From Erythrobacter sp. (GTDB taxonomy: Bacteria; Pseudomonadota; Alphaproteobacteria; Sphingomonadales; Sphingomonadaceae), in the NCBI GenBank assembly GCA_002695185.1, contig NZOF01000083.1:1-10704 (forward strand): DNA of 10,704 nt. Direction: 5' to 3'. The notes beneath the pieces were generated by a model that had not been told where the DNA came from, did no database searches, and worked only from the letters and a program-made list of their open reading frames with translations. Made by a program: the position numbers and the translations under genes. Shown piece by piece: positions 1 to 7,620 of this stretch; position 1 is the stretch's first letter; each line of letters starts with the position of its first letter.

Positions 1-120
<120 letters not shown>

Positions 121-124
121 TAGC

Positions 125-357
125 TCAAATACGCCGCGCCCTCAGGAGCGCTGAAAGCGCGGTACAGAGCGCGTCCTCCAGATACTCCCGCTCAACTTCC
201 ATCTGCTCCTGATCGTCACCCGGATGGGCCGGGACTACAGGGCCCGGTCCGCGCAGCGGATAGAGCAGGTCGCCCGCAAGGGCAGCCCAAAGTTGGAGCG
301 AGGTTAGGACACGGTCGTCGTTTATGAGCCCCGGACCCTTCTGGCGACCTGCTCAAT
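125..357 (-). pseudogene. Decayed small gene, unknown function
   Basis: On the minus strand a frame closed by TGA at 127-125 reads like real protein, with stretches such as LTSLQLWAALAGDLLYP and EQMEVEREYLEDALCTALSALL. It is open for about 75 codons but has no ATG, GTG or TTG start before an in-frame stop at 353-355. A neighbouring frame upstream reads IEQVARRVRG and would join this frame if one extra G were present in a run of four G. The first codon of that stretch is ATT (357-355), preceded by an AAGGG that could be a ribosome binding site. I infer a gene of roughly 77 residues that lost a G and perhaps its ATG. I do not recognise the family. Bases 1-124 show nothing I can support. It lies directly downstream of the restriction endonuclease gene on the same strand. 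Confidence 0.3.
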
Positions 358-384
358 GCAGCCCTTGTTCCAAGAAACTACTCA

Positions 385-398
385 ACGACCGGTGTCGT
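385..398 (-). terminator. Weak candidate terminator after the restriction gene
   Basis: On the minus strand ACGAC-ACCG-GTCGT forms a 5-bp stem with a 4-base loop, starting 4 bases past the TGA of the endonuclease gene. A moderately T-rich stretch (TGAGTAGTTTCTT) follows. The stem is short and the T run is interrupted, so this is only a possible intrinsic terminator for the vsr-dcm-endonuclease operon. Confidence 0.25.
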
Positions 399-401
399 GG
401 A

Positions 402-1181
402 TCATTCGCGGTATGAGCTGATCGCACTCCGATCGAGCTCCCGCCACGGCACGAGCTTATAGTGCTTTTCATCGACCACGCGCACCTCATCGTCCTGTAG
501 CGTGAGTTCGAAGAGCGCCACCACGTCGTCCGCCATAAACTGCGCCGCAATGGCCCGGCAGCTCATATCGGGAAACTTCTGCTCGACCCATCGGATGTCT
601 TGCGAGGTCTGCACGATACCGATCTGATCGTTTCCGCCCTTCGCCTGTACCGGGATGACAAAATGACAGCCGCGCTTATCCAGTCCGACATAGAGCTCAT
701 CGATTTCTATCTGGCCTACCCCTTTCACCGTGGTGCGGAGGTGGTTCTGCAGGCTGTAGGTCGTGAGCCCGAGGAAGGTGTCGATCAAACGGTTATATCG
801 GACGATCGCCAATAGCGCCTGCTCGTCGTCCAGCGCATACATTCGGATAAGCTCCGGGGTCGCATCCGGGATTGCGATCCGCACCAGATCTTCGCGAGGC
901 TGGACCCGGTTGGCGCTCACGAGTCGGAACCGGTAGCGACCGTGCCCCGCTCCTTCGATGATCCACTCCTGACCTTCGGGCTGGGTCGCCAGAACCCTCT
1001 CCGGCAAGGGGTTTCGAAAGCGGAACGAATAAATCACATCGCCCAAGTTTTTGGGCAAACCTATTGCGAGAACTGCGGCCTGCGACTCCAGCTCGTTACG
1101 CTCGAACTCGAACGCGGTGACCCCTTCGGCGTAATGGTCGAAGAAAATCGCTTCGACCAATCTGGCATACCGGCTAGCCAC
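402..1181 (-). CDS. Probable type II restriction endonuclease, PD-(D/E)XK-like
   Basis: A 259-residue protein likely to be the restriction partner of the adjacent cytosine methyltransferase, cutting DNA not methylated by it. I chose the GTG start at 1181 because the frame reads convincingly only from there (ASRYARLVEAIFFDHY); the open frame further upstream is a shadow of the methyltransferase. It overlaps the methyltransferase stop by 8 bases, which suggests translational coupling. The N-terminal part includes LPKNLGDVIYSFRFRNPLPE (residues 42-61). The candidate nuclease core is EIDELY (159-164) followed by a beta strand FVIPVQAKGG (174-183). This gives the D161...Q179-x-K181 spacing of a PD-(D/E)XK fold, with Q in place of the usual E/D. 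The conserved tail has AIAAQF and ALFEL. I recall similar proteins beside methyltransferases but cannot name the family or the cut site. A TTG at codon 8 is an alternative start. Confidence 0.7.
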   Translation of the reverse strand: MASRYARLVEAIFFDHYAEGVTAFEFERNELESQAAVLAIGLPKNLGDVIYSFRFRNPLPERVLATQPEGQEWIIEGAGHGRYRFRLVSANRVQPREDLVRIAIPDATPELIRMYALDDEQALLAIVRYNRLIDTFLGLTTYSLQNHLRTTVKGVGQIEIDELYVGLDKRGCHFVIPVQAKGGNDQIGIVQTSQDIRWVEQKFPDMSCRAIAAQFMADDVVALFELTLQDDEVRVVDEKHYKLVPWRELDRSAISSYRE

Positions 1182-2592
1182 GGGCGCTTCGCAGTAGAGC
1201 TTGCCGCGTCTCTTCGATTTCTTCCTGCTTGCGCTTCTTGGCACCGCTTTTTCGGTCCCGCCGCGAGCTGGGGGCGGGAACGCCGAAGTGCGCTGCCGCC
1301 TGCGACATCTCCAGATTGAGCAAGTTGGGATCGCCGAGCGCAACCGTTCTATCGGGACGCTCAGGCCCGATTCCCAAAGTCTCGATGACCTTGCTGGCAA
1401 TGGCCCGCGCCATCGGGGGCGCAACGGCGTTACCGATCTGCCGCGCACCGTGCCATTTGGTCGCGTGCAGTCTGAACCAGTCCGGGAAGCCGTGCAGACG
1501 GGCCATTTCGCGGACGGTGATGCAACGATCGTATCGGTGGTGGATCGGTCTAGGACTGGTAAAAGCGCCCCTAGCACCGTCGGTGCCCGCCCTGAGGGTA
1601 TTCGACAGTCCGTCGGGCGCGAGTCGATAAAAGCGGCTAATCGGCTCGACTGTGCCGGGCTCGGTTTCTCCGAAGCGGCGCTTGGAGATCTCGGTGTGCT
1701 TCGTGCGGGCGCTCGAAGTCAGGATGCCCGGCTTCCAGTCGCGGACGTACCCGAAGTGCCAGGCATCGTTCGTAAGACCGCGGAGCTCTGACGCATATTC
1801 GCTGGGCTCTCCGAAGCGCTTGGTCGCGACGGCGTCTCCGTTTTCTAGCGCAGGAAATTTATCGGCGTCGGGAAGGTCGTCGAGGGCCTCCGAACAGGTC
1901 GGACCCTTCGCCAGACCCGCTACCCCTCGCTTTCCATCGGCAGGCGAGGTCGAGAGGGCCGGATATTCGGGGAGAGGCAGACCCTTTTTAGCGCCGATGA
2001 GAATAAGGCGCTCGCGGTGTTGCGGTACTCCGAAATGCGCCGCGTCGAGGACCTTCCACGGTTGCCCGACCCGGTAGCCTGCAGCGTCGAACGCTTGCAC
2101 CAGTTCATCGAGAAACTGACGATGCTTGCCGACCGTAAGTCCTTTAACGTTTTCGAAAACGAAGGTCTTGGCGTCGAGCTCGGCGACTATCCGCACGAAA
2201 TCGAGCACGAGCCGGTTACGCGGGTCGTCGAGAACGCGCTGCCCGATCATCGAAAAGCCCTGACAGGGCGGTCCACCGAATACGCAGTCTACAGGACGAC
2301 TGCCGATTCCTGCCGCAAGACGAATATCGGAACCTTTCAGTTCTGCCACTGATCGAGGGATGACAGCCGTCTCGGGAAAGTTGAACTCGTGGACCGCACA
2401 GTGGACGGGATCTATCTCTACGGCAGCGGCGACGTCGAAGCCTGCCTGCTCGAATCCCAGACTGAGGCCACCCGCGCCTGCAAACAAATCTACTCCGATT
2501 GGTCGCGACAACTCGAGATTCTCCGCTCGCAAAATGCTCAGTGGCTCACCTAGCGAATTAAGTATCGCTCGTCTTGCCCTGGCTCGGCGCAT
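1174..2592 (-). CDS. dcm: DNA (cytosine-5-)-methyltransferase
   Basis: Transfers a methyl group from S-adenosylmethionine to C5 of cytosine in a specific DNA sequence, protecting host DNA from the companion nuclease. The 472-residue protein shows the m5C methyltransferase motifs in order: I (FAGAGG, 37-42, SAM binding), II (VEIDP, 58-62), IV (GGPPCQGFS, 106-114, catalytic C110), VI (ENV, 147-149), VIII (QHRERL, 191-196), IX (LSNTLRAGTDG, 329-339) and X (QIGNAVAPPMARAI, 386-399). The target recognition region lies roughly between 200 and 325, and specificity cannot be read from it. A charged tail after motif X (about 408-472) contains SQAAAHFGVPAPS, a helix-turn-helix-like stretch, then a lysine/arginine-rich segment. 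The ATG at 2592 overlaps vsr by 35 bases. A later CTG or TTG start (codons 18 and 21, behind AGGTGA and after the vsr stop) is possible, since motif I begins only at residue 37. The symbol is used in the broad family sense. Confidence 0.95.
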   Translation of the reverse strand: MRRARARRAILNSLGEPLSILRAENLELSRPIGVDLFAGAGGLSLGFEQAGFDVAAAVEIDPVHCAVHEFNFPETAVIPRSVAELKGSDIRLAAGIGSRPVDCVFGGPPCQGFSMIGQRVLDDPRNRLVLDFVRIVAELDAKTFVFENVKGLTVGKHRQFLDELVQAFDAAGYRVGQPWKVLDAAHFGVPQHRERLILIGAKKGLPLPEYPALSTSPADGKRGVAGLAKGPTCSEALDDLPDADKFPALENGDAVATKRFGEPSEYASELRGLTNDAWHFGYVRDWKPGILTSSARTKHTEISKRRFGETEPGTVEPISRFYRLAPDGLSNTLRAGTDGARGAFTSPRPIHHRYDRCITVREMARLHGFPDWFRLHATKWHGARQIGNAVAPPMARAIASKVIETLGIGPERPDRTVALGDPNLLNLEMSQAAAHFGVPAPSSRRDRKSGAKKRKQEEIEETRQALLRSARG

Positions 2593-2995
2593 TACCCAGA
2601 AAATCGACCAGCCGGGCTCGCAGACTTTCGAGGTCCTGCAGCTCGCACTGCCAAACTGTCAAAACCGACCAGCCCAGATCGCGAAGCTCACGTGCTTTGC
2701 GCTCGTCACGGTCTCTGTTCGCTTTCAGCTTCGGACCCCAGTATTCCAGCTTCGATTTAGGAGCTTTGCCTTTCTGGCATTCGTGTCCGTGCCAGAAGCA
2801 ACCGTGCACGAATATCGCTTTCTTTCGGCCGATCATCGCGATGTCGGGACTTCCCGGGAGGTCCTTGCGATGAAGGCGATAACGGTAGCCCAAGCTTGTA
2901 AGCGCTTTTCGAACGACAAGCTCCGGGCCGGTGTTTTTGGTCTTCACCGCCTTCATGATTCTGCGACGCTGGTCTGGTGTCCGGGTGTCGGCCAT
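2558..2995 (-). CDS. vsr: Very short patch repair endonuclease Vsr
   Basis: Nicks DNA 5' of the T in T:G mismatches that arise when 5-methylcytosine deaminates, starting very short patch repair. It accompanies cytosine methyltransferases. The 145-residue length is close to the family norm. With the ATG at 2995 the numbering matches my recollection of E. coli Vsr: catalytic D51 in LPGSPDIA, H64 and H69 in FVHGCFWHGH, and W68. The structural zinc ligands C66, H71, C73 and C117 are also all present, so the enzyme looks intact. The frame continues to a GTG at 3043, but the family begins with MADTRTPDQR, which fixes the ATG. No strong ribosome binding site is seen (AGGTT lies a few bases upstream). 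It is the first gene of the vsr-methyltransferase-endonuclease cluster, and its end overlaps the methyltransferase start. Confidence 0.95.
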   Translation of the reverse strand: MADTRTPDQRRRIMKAVKTKNTGPELVVRKALTSLGYRYRLHRKDLPGSPDIAMIGRKKAIFVHGCFWHGHECQKGKAPKSKLEYWGPKLKANRDRDERKARELRDLGWSVLTVWQCELQDLESLRARLVDFLGNAPSQGKTSDT

Positions 2996-3047
2996 GCGAC
3001 AACCTAGCGCTCGACCCACGAGATGAAAGAACTCCCGGGCCACAAAT

Positions 3048-3284
3048 ATGGAAGATACTCTATCGCTAACTCAGAAGCGCGTTCTCGTTTCGTTGGTCGA
3101 GGGTGCGGGCACAACGCAACGGTTCGGCAGATGGAAACGCGGAACGGTCGATGCGCTCCAGCGAAAAGGCCTTTTGGTGATTAAGAAAGTCACGGACGGA
3201 GATGAAGACATTTACCCGGTCTGGTGCATCGATCTGACTGACGCTGGGAGGCGAATGCGCCAGCTGCTCGGCGGTACACAATAG
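3048..3284 (+). CDS. Small predicted winged-helix protein, candidate regulator
   Basis: A 78-residue protein divergent from vsr, with 52 bases between the two start codons. Its pattern resembles a winged helix-turn-helix domain. A first helix LTQKRVLVSLV (7-17) is followed by GRWKRGTVDALQRKGLLVI (27-45), in which TVDALQRKGLL looks like a recognition helix leading into a wing. The strand VWCIDLTD (58-65) and the closing helix AGRRMRQLL (66-74) match the LTxxGRxxxxxL ending seen in MarR-like domains. No transmembrane segment or enzymatic motif is visible. The position suggests control of the restriction-modification genes and of itself from the shared 52-base region, but that is inference. The antisense frame over the same bases (3066-3494, minus) has composition typical of a shadow. 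I am fairly sure it is a gene and less sure of the function. Confidence 0.6.
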   Translation: MEDTLSLTQKRVLVSLVEGAGTTQRFGRWKRGTVDALQRKGLLVIKKVTDGDEDIYPVWCIDLTDAGRRMRQLLGGTQ

Positions 3285-3672
3285 AGCCGATCGGTTTTCC
3301 CTTCTACGCACCGCAGACACGGAATGAGACGTGCTTGCACAACCCTCGTTACCCTGACGGGAATTGGCGGTGCGCACTAAAGAGCGGTCATACGGGCTTC
3401 CATCGCTACAAACCCACCGACAAAATTGAGTACCTTTGAGGGTCTCAACTACCTCACCCGGCTCCAGCCGCAACCTGCGTCGCCGACCGCTCATGGCCCA
3501 ATTTGATTCTTTGAACGACTGAAAACCTGGGCCGTTAGCCGACTGTCAGCTGTTGCTGTATGATCGCGGGGAGCGGATTCTTGGCCTTGCAACATGCGTC
3601 GCTCCATGTCGCGTTTGCCGCAGTCGGAAAGCGGCGGTGCTAAATTCAAACGAGCACAAGCGAGAAGTCTGG
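3285..3672. other. Convergent intergenic stretch without a recognisable gene
   Basis: This 388-base gap lies between the ends of two convergent genes, the small winged-helix gene (plus) and the GajB-like helicase (minus). I checked both strands. The open frames found, for example minus 3491-3703 and plus 3553-3777, lack recognisable domains and a ribosome binding site and read as low-complexity shadow translations. It holds one good hairpin with a T run on the minus strand (3422-3448) and a weaker hairpin at 3617-3635 (GCCGC/GCGGC with a 9-base loop) without a T run. Confidence 0.6.
3422..3448 (-). terminator. Candidate intrinsic terminator of the Gabija-like operon
   Basis: Read on the minus strand, TTGAGACC and GGTaCTCAA pair into an 8-bp stem with a one-base bulge and the six-base loop CTCAAA. 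TTTT follows at once (3425-3422). It lies about 225 bases beyond the stop codon of the helicase gene. The stem is only partly GC-rich, so efficiency is uncertain. No comparable T run follows on the plus strand for the convergent gene. Confidence 0.4.
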
Positions 3673-5463
3673 CTAGGGTACGAGATCGTACGCGTGTGTG
3701 CACGCGAGGAGCACATCGGTTGGATAATATGGGTCGCGACGATAGTTCATGCGCCCAGCTTCCGATATCAAATGTAGGTTCTTCTTGGCGCGCGAACAGA
3801 TTACATAAAGCATCTTGTTGGCCGCAGCGTGCTTGTCGACCTCGCTATTATGCGGAACCATCCCCTCGAGAAGGCCGAAAGCAATCACAGCCTCGAACTC
3901 CGCGCCCTTTACGCCGTGGATGGTAGATACAGTGATCCCGGTCTTCTCATCGAACACCTTCCGGAACATCGCGACCTCGGCGATCGCAGCGGCCCCGTCC
4001 GCCGCAAGTTTGGCGATCCGGCGCTGGGATGCTTCGACAAAGGCGTCATAATGCTCGACCAGCATCGGAAATGCTGTGCGATCAATGTCGAGCGCCGCGA
4101 ACAAGGCGTCGAAGCACTCGAGAAGATAAGCAAGGCCGTCGGTTTGGGTCGAGGTGATGGCGTTCGACGTGCGCAGCAGCGACTTTCGCGAGATAGCGGA
4201 CGTGGACACGCCGGCCAGATCGAGCGCGGCGATCACCTCGCCTGCCCAGCGGTAGCGTCGGATATAGAGTTGCGGCGACGCCTCGGTTAGGACGATCCGC
4301 GATAGCTTGTACCAGAAATTGTCGATGTCACGCGCGAACGGAACCATGCCGGGACCGGCGAAGCTGTATTCCGGGAGTGCGGCCACGAGCTGACGCGTCA
4401 TGCTGGCGAGCGGAACCCATTGCGGACCGACAATGCAGACCTCGTGCGGTGCAATTCCCTTCGTCACGATGTTGTAGCGGATCAGGCGGACGAGTTCGTT
4501 TACCAAGGCCGTGCGGTCGGTCGAGCAGTCGAACGAGATTAGACTAGGGAAATCTTTGAATTTGCCGTCCGCGGTGATCTTCGAGGTCAGCCGATTGAAA
4601 TTCTCGAAATAGCCGACGATCCGGGCCGACGACCGGTAGTTGCGCGACAGCTCAAGTTCCTTGAACGTCAGTCCGCAGAGCGAGCCAAACTCCTTCGGCG
4701 TGATCGCGTAGCCGCCAAGCGACCCGTAGATCGCCTGATTTGGATCGCCCACGATGAAGGCCTTCGCCTTTCCTTGCCCTGCTTTCAGGATCGCGCCGAG
4801 GATCGCGTACTGGATTTCTTTGGTGTCCTGATATTCGTCAACCAGCACGGTTGCGAATATCGACCCGAGCAGAACGGAGATTGATGGTACATCGCGGATC
4901 AGCTCATAGGCATACCAGAGGATCAGCTCGAAATCGATCTGACGATTGGCGCGCAAGTCCTGCCAATATTGCTTGAGTAACGCTTGGACATGCGGTTGCT
5001 TGTGCTCCCAGCAGCTCAGGACACAACCCGACGAAGTAAAGTAGTGACTGCAATCAAACGGGCTCAGTCGGGTTGCGGCTTGCCCGCACAGCTCTTCTTG
5101 CGCACGCTCGGTGTCGTGGGCGTTGATCACCCGGAAGCCGTTCTTCAAGTCGGGATGGTATATCGCATAGGGCCGCAAGATCCATTCGATGCAGAAGGCA
5201 TGGATCGTGCCGATCCAGAGCTGGCCGGTGTCGACGCCCAGCTGCTCGATCCGTTCGTGGATCTCATCGGCAGCGCGGTGCGTGTAGGTGATCGCTACCA
5301 CGCGCTGCTTGTCGGACGTCAGCAAAGAAAGCTCTCGCGCGATCTTGTAGGTGAGCGTCCTGGTCTTACCGCTACCCGGGCACGCCGCCAGGAACACGCT
5401 GCCCGGCGTCTCGATCGCCGTGACCTGTTCGGCGTTGAGATCTTCGGGCGCCCAGACAAACAC
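3673..5463 (-). CDS. gajB: UvrD/Rep-type superfamily 1 helicase, GajB-like
   Basis: ATP-dependent DNA helicase-like partner of the upstream OLD-family nuclease. In Gabija, GajB is thought to sense DNA ends or unwind DNA and assist GajA. The 596-residue protein keeps the SF1A motifs: Q-like LNAEQVTAI (9-17), Walker A ACPGSGKT (27-34), Ia TYTHRAADEI (59-68), Ib GTIHAFC (85-91), II VDEYQDT (208-214), III VGDPNQAIYG (238-247), IV NYRSS (275-279), V STIHGVKGAEFE (513-524) and VI YVICSRAKKNL (553-563). Motif VI has C-S where UvrD usually has L-T, but the arginine finger is kept. It is somewhat longer than the roughly 500 residues I recall for the founding GajB and shorter than housekeeping UvrD. 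Its GTG start shares one base with the stop of the preceding gene (TAGTG), implying coupled translation and fixed stoichiometry. It could also be called a class 2 OLD-associated helicase; the helicase assignment itself is secure. Confidence 0.88.
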   Translation of the reverse strand: MFVWAPEDLNAEQVTAIETPGSVFLAACPGSGKTRTLTYKIARELSLLTSDKQRVVAITYTHRAADEIHERIEQLGVDTGQLWIGTIHAFCIEWILRPYAIYHPDLKNGFRVINAHDTERAQEELCGQAATRLSPFDCSHYFTSSGCVLSCWEHKQPHVQALLKQYWQDLRANRQIDFELILWYAYELIRDVPSISVLLGSIFATVLVDEYQDTKEIQYAILGAILKAGQGKAKAFIVGDPNQAIYGSLGGYAITPKEFGSLCGLTFKELELSRNYRSSARIVGYFENFNRLTSKITADGKFKDFPSLISFDCSTDRTALVNELVRLIRYNIVTKGIAPHEVCIVGPQWVPLASMTRQLVAALPEYSFAGPGMVPFARDIDNFWYKLSRIVLTEASPQLYIRRYRWAGEVIAALDLAGVSTSAISRKSLLRTSNAITSTQTDGLAYLLECFDALFAALDIDRTAFPMLVEHYDAFVEASQRRIAKLAADGAAAIAEVAMFRKVFDEKTGITVSTIHGVKGAEFEAVIAFGLLEGMVPHNSEVDKHAAANKMLYVICSRAKKNLHLISEAGRMNYRRDPYYPTDVLLACTHAYDLVP

Positions 5464-7595
5464 TAAAAGCTCGCCAGAACAGCGTTGATGCGATCGCTAG
5501 GAAACGCGGTGAGCATCTCGGTGCGGATCTTGTTGAAGTCGAGATCGCCTGCGCGATACTGCCGCACCTTAGCGCGCATCGCCTCGACGTCGGTGGGCGG
5601 TGTTCCAGAGTCGATTTGCACTCGCAACCGATAGTCAAGGATGCTGGCGAAGATCTCGGGCGACACCGGCCGGTGCGCCTGAAACAGCGCGTCGAGGATG
5701 TAGTCCGGCACCTGCACGTCAGGCGCAATCGCCTTGGCGAGGATGATTGCGAACCATCCTTTGCCCTTGTTTTCAGCCATGGTGAGCATGCGGGCGCCGT
5801 AGCGCGCGACATCGCCGGATTCGAGGTCATCCTGGGCGGACGCGATCGTCAGAGCATCGCTGTAAACATCTTCGAGGACGGTAACCACAGCGGTAGCATT
5901 CCCGGCCTTTATGAAATCGACTTCGAACGTGTGGTCGGCGAAATGCGCACTCAGCCAGCTGTTGCCCGCACAGAAAGCGGTGAGCCGCGCTTCCCGCCCC
6001 GCGCCCGAGGTTTGCGAGGCAAGAGCGCGCTTCTTGGCCTTCGCCACTTTCTCACTGTCGAGCGGATCAGTAGTGACGTCTATGAACGCAAGATCGCGAT
6101 CGGTGATGATCGCGCAATTCTTGCGTATGCGGCGATCGTGGAACAGAATCGCGACATTCTCGAAGCCTGTGCTGCGAATGTTGATCAGGCTGATGCCCAG
6201 TTCGTCGAGGCTGAGCCCGAGCAGTTGTTTGATGAGGACCGGGATCAGGATTTCTTCGGCATCGCCTTCGACAAGAAGCACGCTCTTGGCGAACAGGAGA
6301 TTGCTGCGCACGGCGTCTAGGTAGCGTTGGATAGTGCGGATCTGCGCCGGCTCGAGCTCTGCCGAAGGTTGATAAACCTCGCAAGCGCCGCCGCAACGGC
6401 CGAGAATGTTGATGTTCTCGACGTTGCTAACCTCGGAGATGTATGTCGAATGCGTCGAGTAGATGATTTGGGTCTCGTCGTAGTTCAGCCGGTCGAACAA
6501 AGTCTTCTGGATGTGAGTGTGGATATGCGCCTCGGGCTCTTCTACCACGAGGAAATTGGCGAACGTCTGCTTGACCTTCTGATATTTGAACTCGAGCAGC
6601 TTGAGGGTGAGGTAGATAAGATTGGCGCCGCCGAGGCTCAGCTCGTGGATGCCGCCCTCATAGCCGACCTCCGCTTCGCCGACGAACAACTTGAGCGACT
6701 GGAATAGCCGATCTGCCTCATCCGACAGGTCGGAGCGGATCGACAGCGACTTGGGCGAATAGGTCTCGCCGGCCGCGTCGGTGATGGTATCGCGGATATC
6801 GGTGCGGATCGCGCGAACGTCATCGAGGTTTTGGATCGCCGAGTTGAGATTGCTCACCAATTCGGTGATCGGCTCGAATGCGGTGGGATCGATCTCTCCG
6901 CTCTTGCTCTTTAATAAGGCGAGCAGCGGATTGGTGCGGTTGTTCTGAAACTCGGCAACGACATCGCGCAGCGCCTGGATAAATGTAAAGCCGATCTCGC
7001 GTGAGAGCGAGAAGGAGCCGGGGATGATGCCGCCAATTTCCGCCGGCGTCATCTCAATCGGAAAAACCACGAGGTCGAAATCCCCGACAAACCTCTTATA
7101 GGTGGTCGGATCGGTGAGATCGGCGCTGCTTTTGCCGGTGAAGATCGTTTCATAGTCGGCGAGCGTGATCTCGCTGCGGATCGCTGCCAGTCCGGCAGTG
7201 TCCCCGGTTCCAAGCTCGGCGAGCTTGAGGCGAATCGGAGCCTTGGGGCGGAAAATCAGATTATAGGTCGCACGGTCGATGTGGGAGCCGCTGATGTTGC
7301 CGGCCCCATGCAGGAACAACGACTGGATCGTTTCATCCTGCGATACATCGGAGAATTCGAGGCTGATGACAATCCAGTGCCCGCGCCAGTCGTCGAGCCC
7401 GCGATGAAAGTCCTTGTCGTCGAGCCGATAGGCCATGCGAAGTAAGGTGTCGTCGAGCAAAAGGCGGATCGCGCGGAAGACATTGGTCTTGCCCGACCCA
7501 TTCTCGCCGATGATGGTATTGACGCCTTTTTCAAACGCGAGAGTGGCGCGACTGAAGTTGCGGTAATTGACCAAGCGCAGTTTCGAAATGTGCAT
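5463..7595 (-). CDS. gajA: OLD-family ATPase/TOPRIM endonuclease, GajA-like
   Basis: Predicted DNA-nicking or DNA-cutting endonuclease with an ABC-type ATPase domain. In Gabija, GajA is held inactive by nucleotides and cuts phage DNA when they are depleted. The N-terminal ATPase has HISKLRLVNYRNF (2-14), Walker A GENGSGKT (30-37), a signature-like HELSLGGANL (317-326), Walker B FLVVEEPEAHIH (348-359) and an H-loop STHSTYIS (380-387). The C-terminal TOPRIM domain has the glutamate motif VLLVEGDAEE (439-448, E443) and ITDRD (497-501, D499/D501), then FEVDF (557-561) and KGWFAIILA (612-620), a KGxFA-type OLD signature. At 710 residues it is longer than the founding GajA (about 580 as I recall), with the extra length in the ATPase insertion and the C-terminus. 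It starts with ATG behind GGGGGA, 47 bases after the exonuclease gene, and is coupled to the helicase by a one-base overlap. OLD/TOPRIM membership is secure; the Gabija label rests on the helicase neighbour. Confidence 0.88.
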   Translation of the reverse strand: MHISKLRLVNYRNFSRATLAFEKGVNTIIGENGSGKTNVFRAIRLLLDDTLLRMAYRLDDKDFHRGLDDWRGHWIVISLEFSDVSQDETIQSLFLHGAGNISGSHIDRATYNLIFRPKAPIRLKLAELGTGDTAGLAAIRSEITLADYETIFTGKSSADLTDPTTYKRFVGDFDLVVFPIEMTPAEIGGIIPGSFSLSREIGFTFIQALRDVVAEFQNNRTNPLLALLKSKSGEIDPTAFEPITELVSNLNSAIQNLDDVRAIRTDIRDTITDAAGETYSPKSLSIRSDLSDEADRLFQSLKLFVGEAEVGYEGGIHELSLGGANLIYLTLKLLEFKYQKVKQTFANFLVVEEPEAHIHTHIQKTLFDRLNYDETQIIYSTHSTYISEVSNVENINILGRCGGACEVYQPSAELEPAQIRTIQRYLDAVRSNLLFAKSVLLVEGDAEEILIPVLIKQLLGLSLDELGISLINIRSTGFENVAILFHDRRIRKNCAIITDRDLAFIDVTTDPLDSEKVAKAKKRALASQTSGAGREARLTAFCAGNSWLSAHFADHTFEVDFIKAGNATAVVTVLEDVYSDALTIASAQDDLESGDVARYGARMLTMAENKGKGWFAIILAKAIAPDVQVPDYILDALFQAHRPVSPEIFASILDYRLRVQIDSGTPPTDVEAMRAKVRQYRAGDLDFNKIRTEMLTAFPSDRINAVLASF

Positions 7596-7620
7596 TCTGT
7601 CCCCCGGATTCGGTGCTTCG

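Noticed and set aside
402..1577. Extending the restriction endonuclease frame upstream to 1577
   Set aside because: The added 132 codons are antisense-like, arginine/serine-rich shadow sequence lying fully inside the methyltransferase motif IX-X region; the GTG at 1181 fits gene overlap and protein pattern.
2360..3007. 215-codon plus-strand open frame
   Set aside because: It is opposite vsr and the start of the methyltransferase, both of which have complete catalytic motifs; its translation has no domain.
3285..3297. CCGATCGG followed by TTTT after the winged-helix gene, as a terminator
   Set aside because: An 8-base palindrome without a loop cannot form a useful hairpin.
3066..3494. 142-codon minus-strand frame between vsr and the helicase gene
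   Set aside because: Arginine/serine-rich with no domain; most of it is opposite the better supported winged-helix gene.
3617..3635. Hairpin GCCGC/GCGGC as a terminator right after the helicase gene
   Set aside because: Five-bp stem with a nine-base loop and no T run on either strand; the hairpin at 3422-3448 is a better candidate.
5616..6320. 234-codon plus-strand open frame
   Set aside because: Antisense to the TOPRIM half of the GajA-like gene, a common artefact in GC-rich DNA; no ribosome binding site or recognisable motif.
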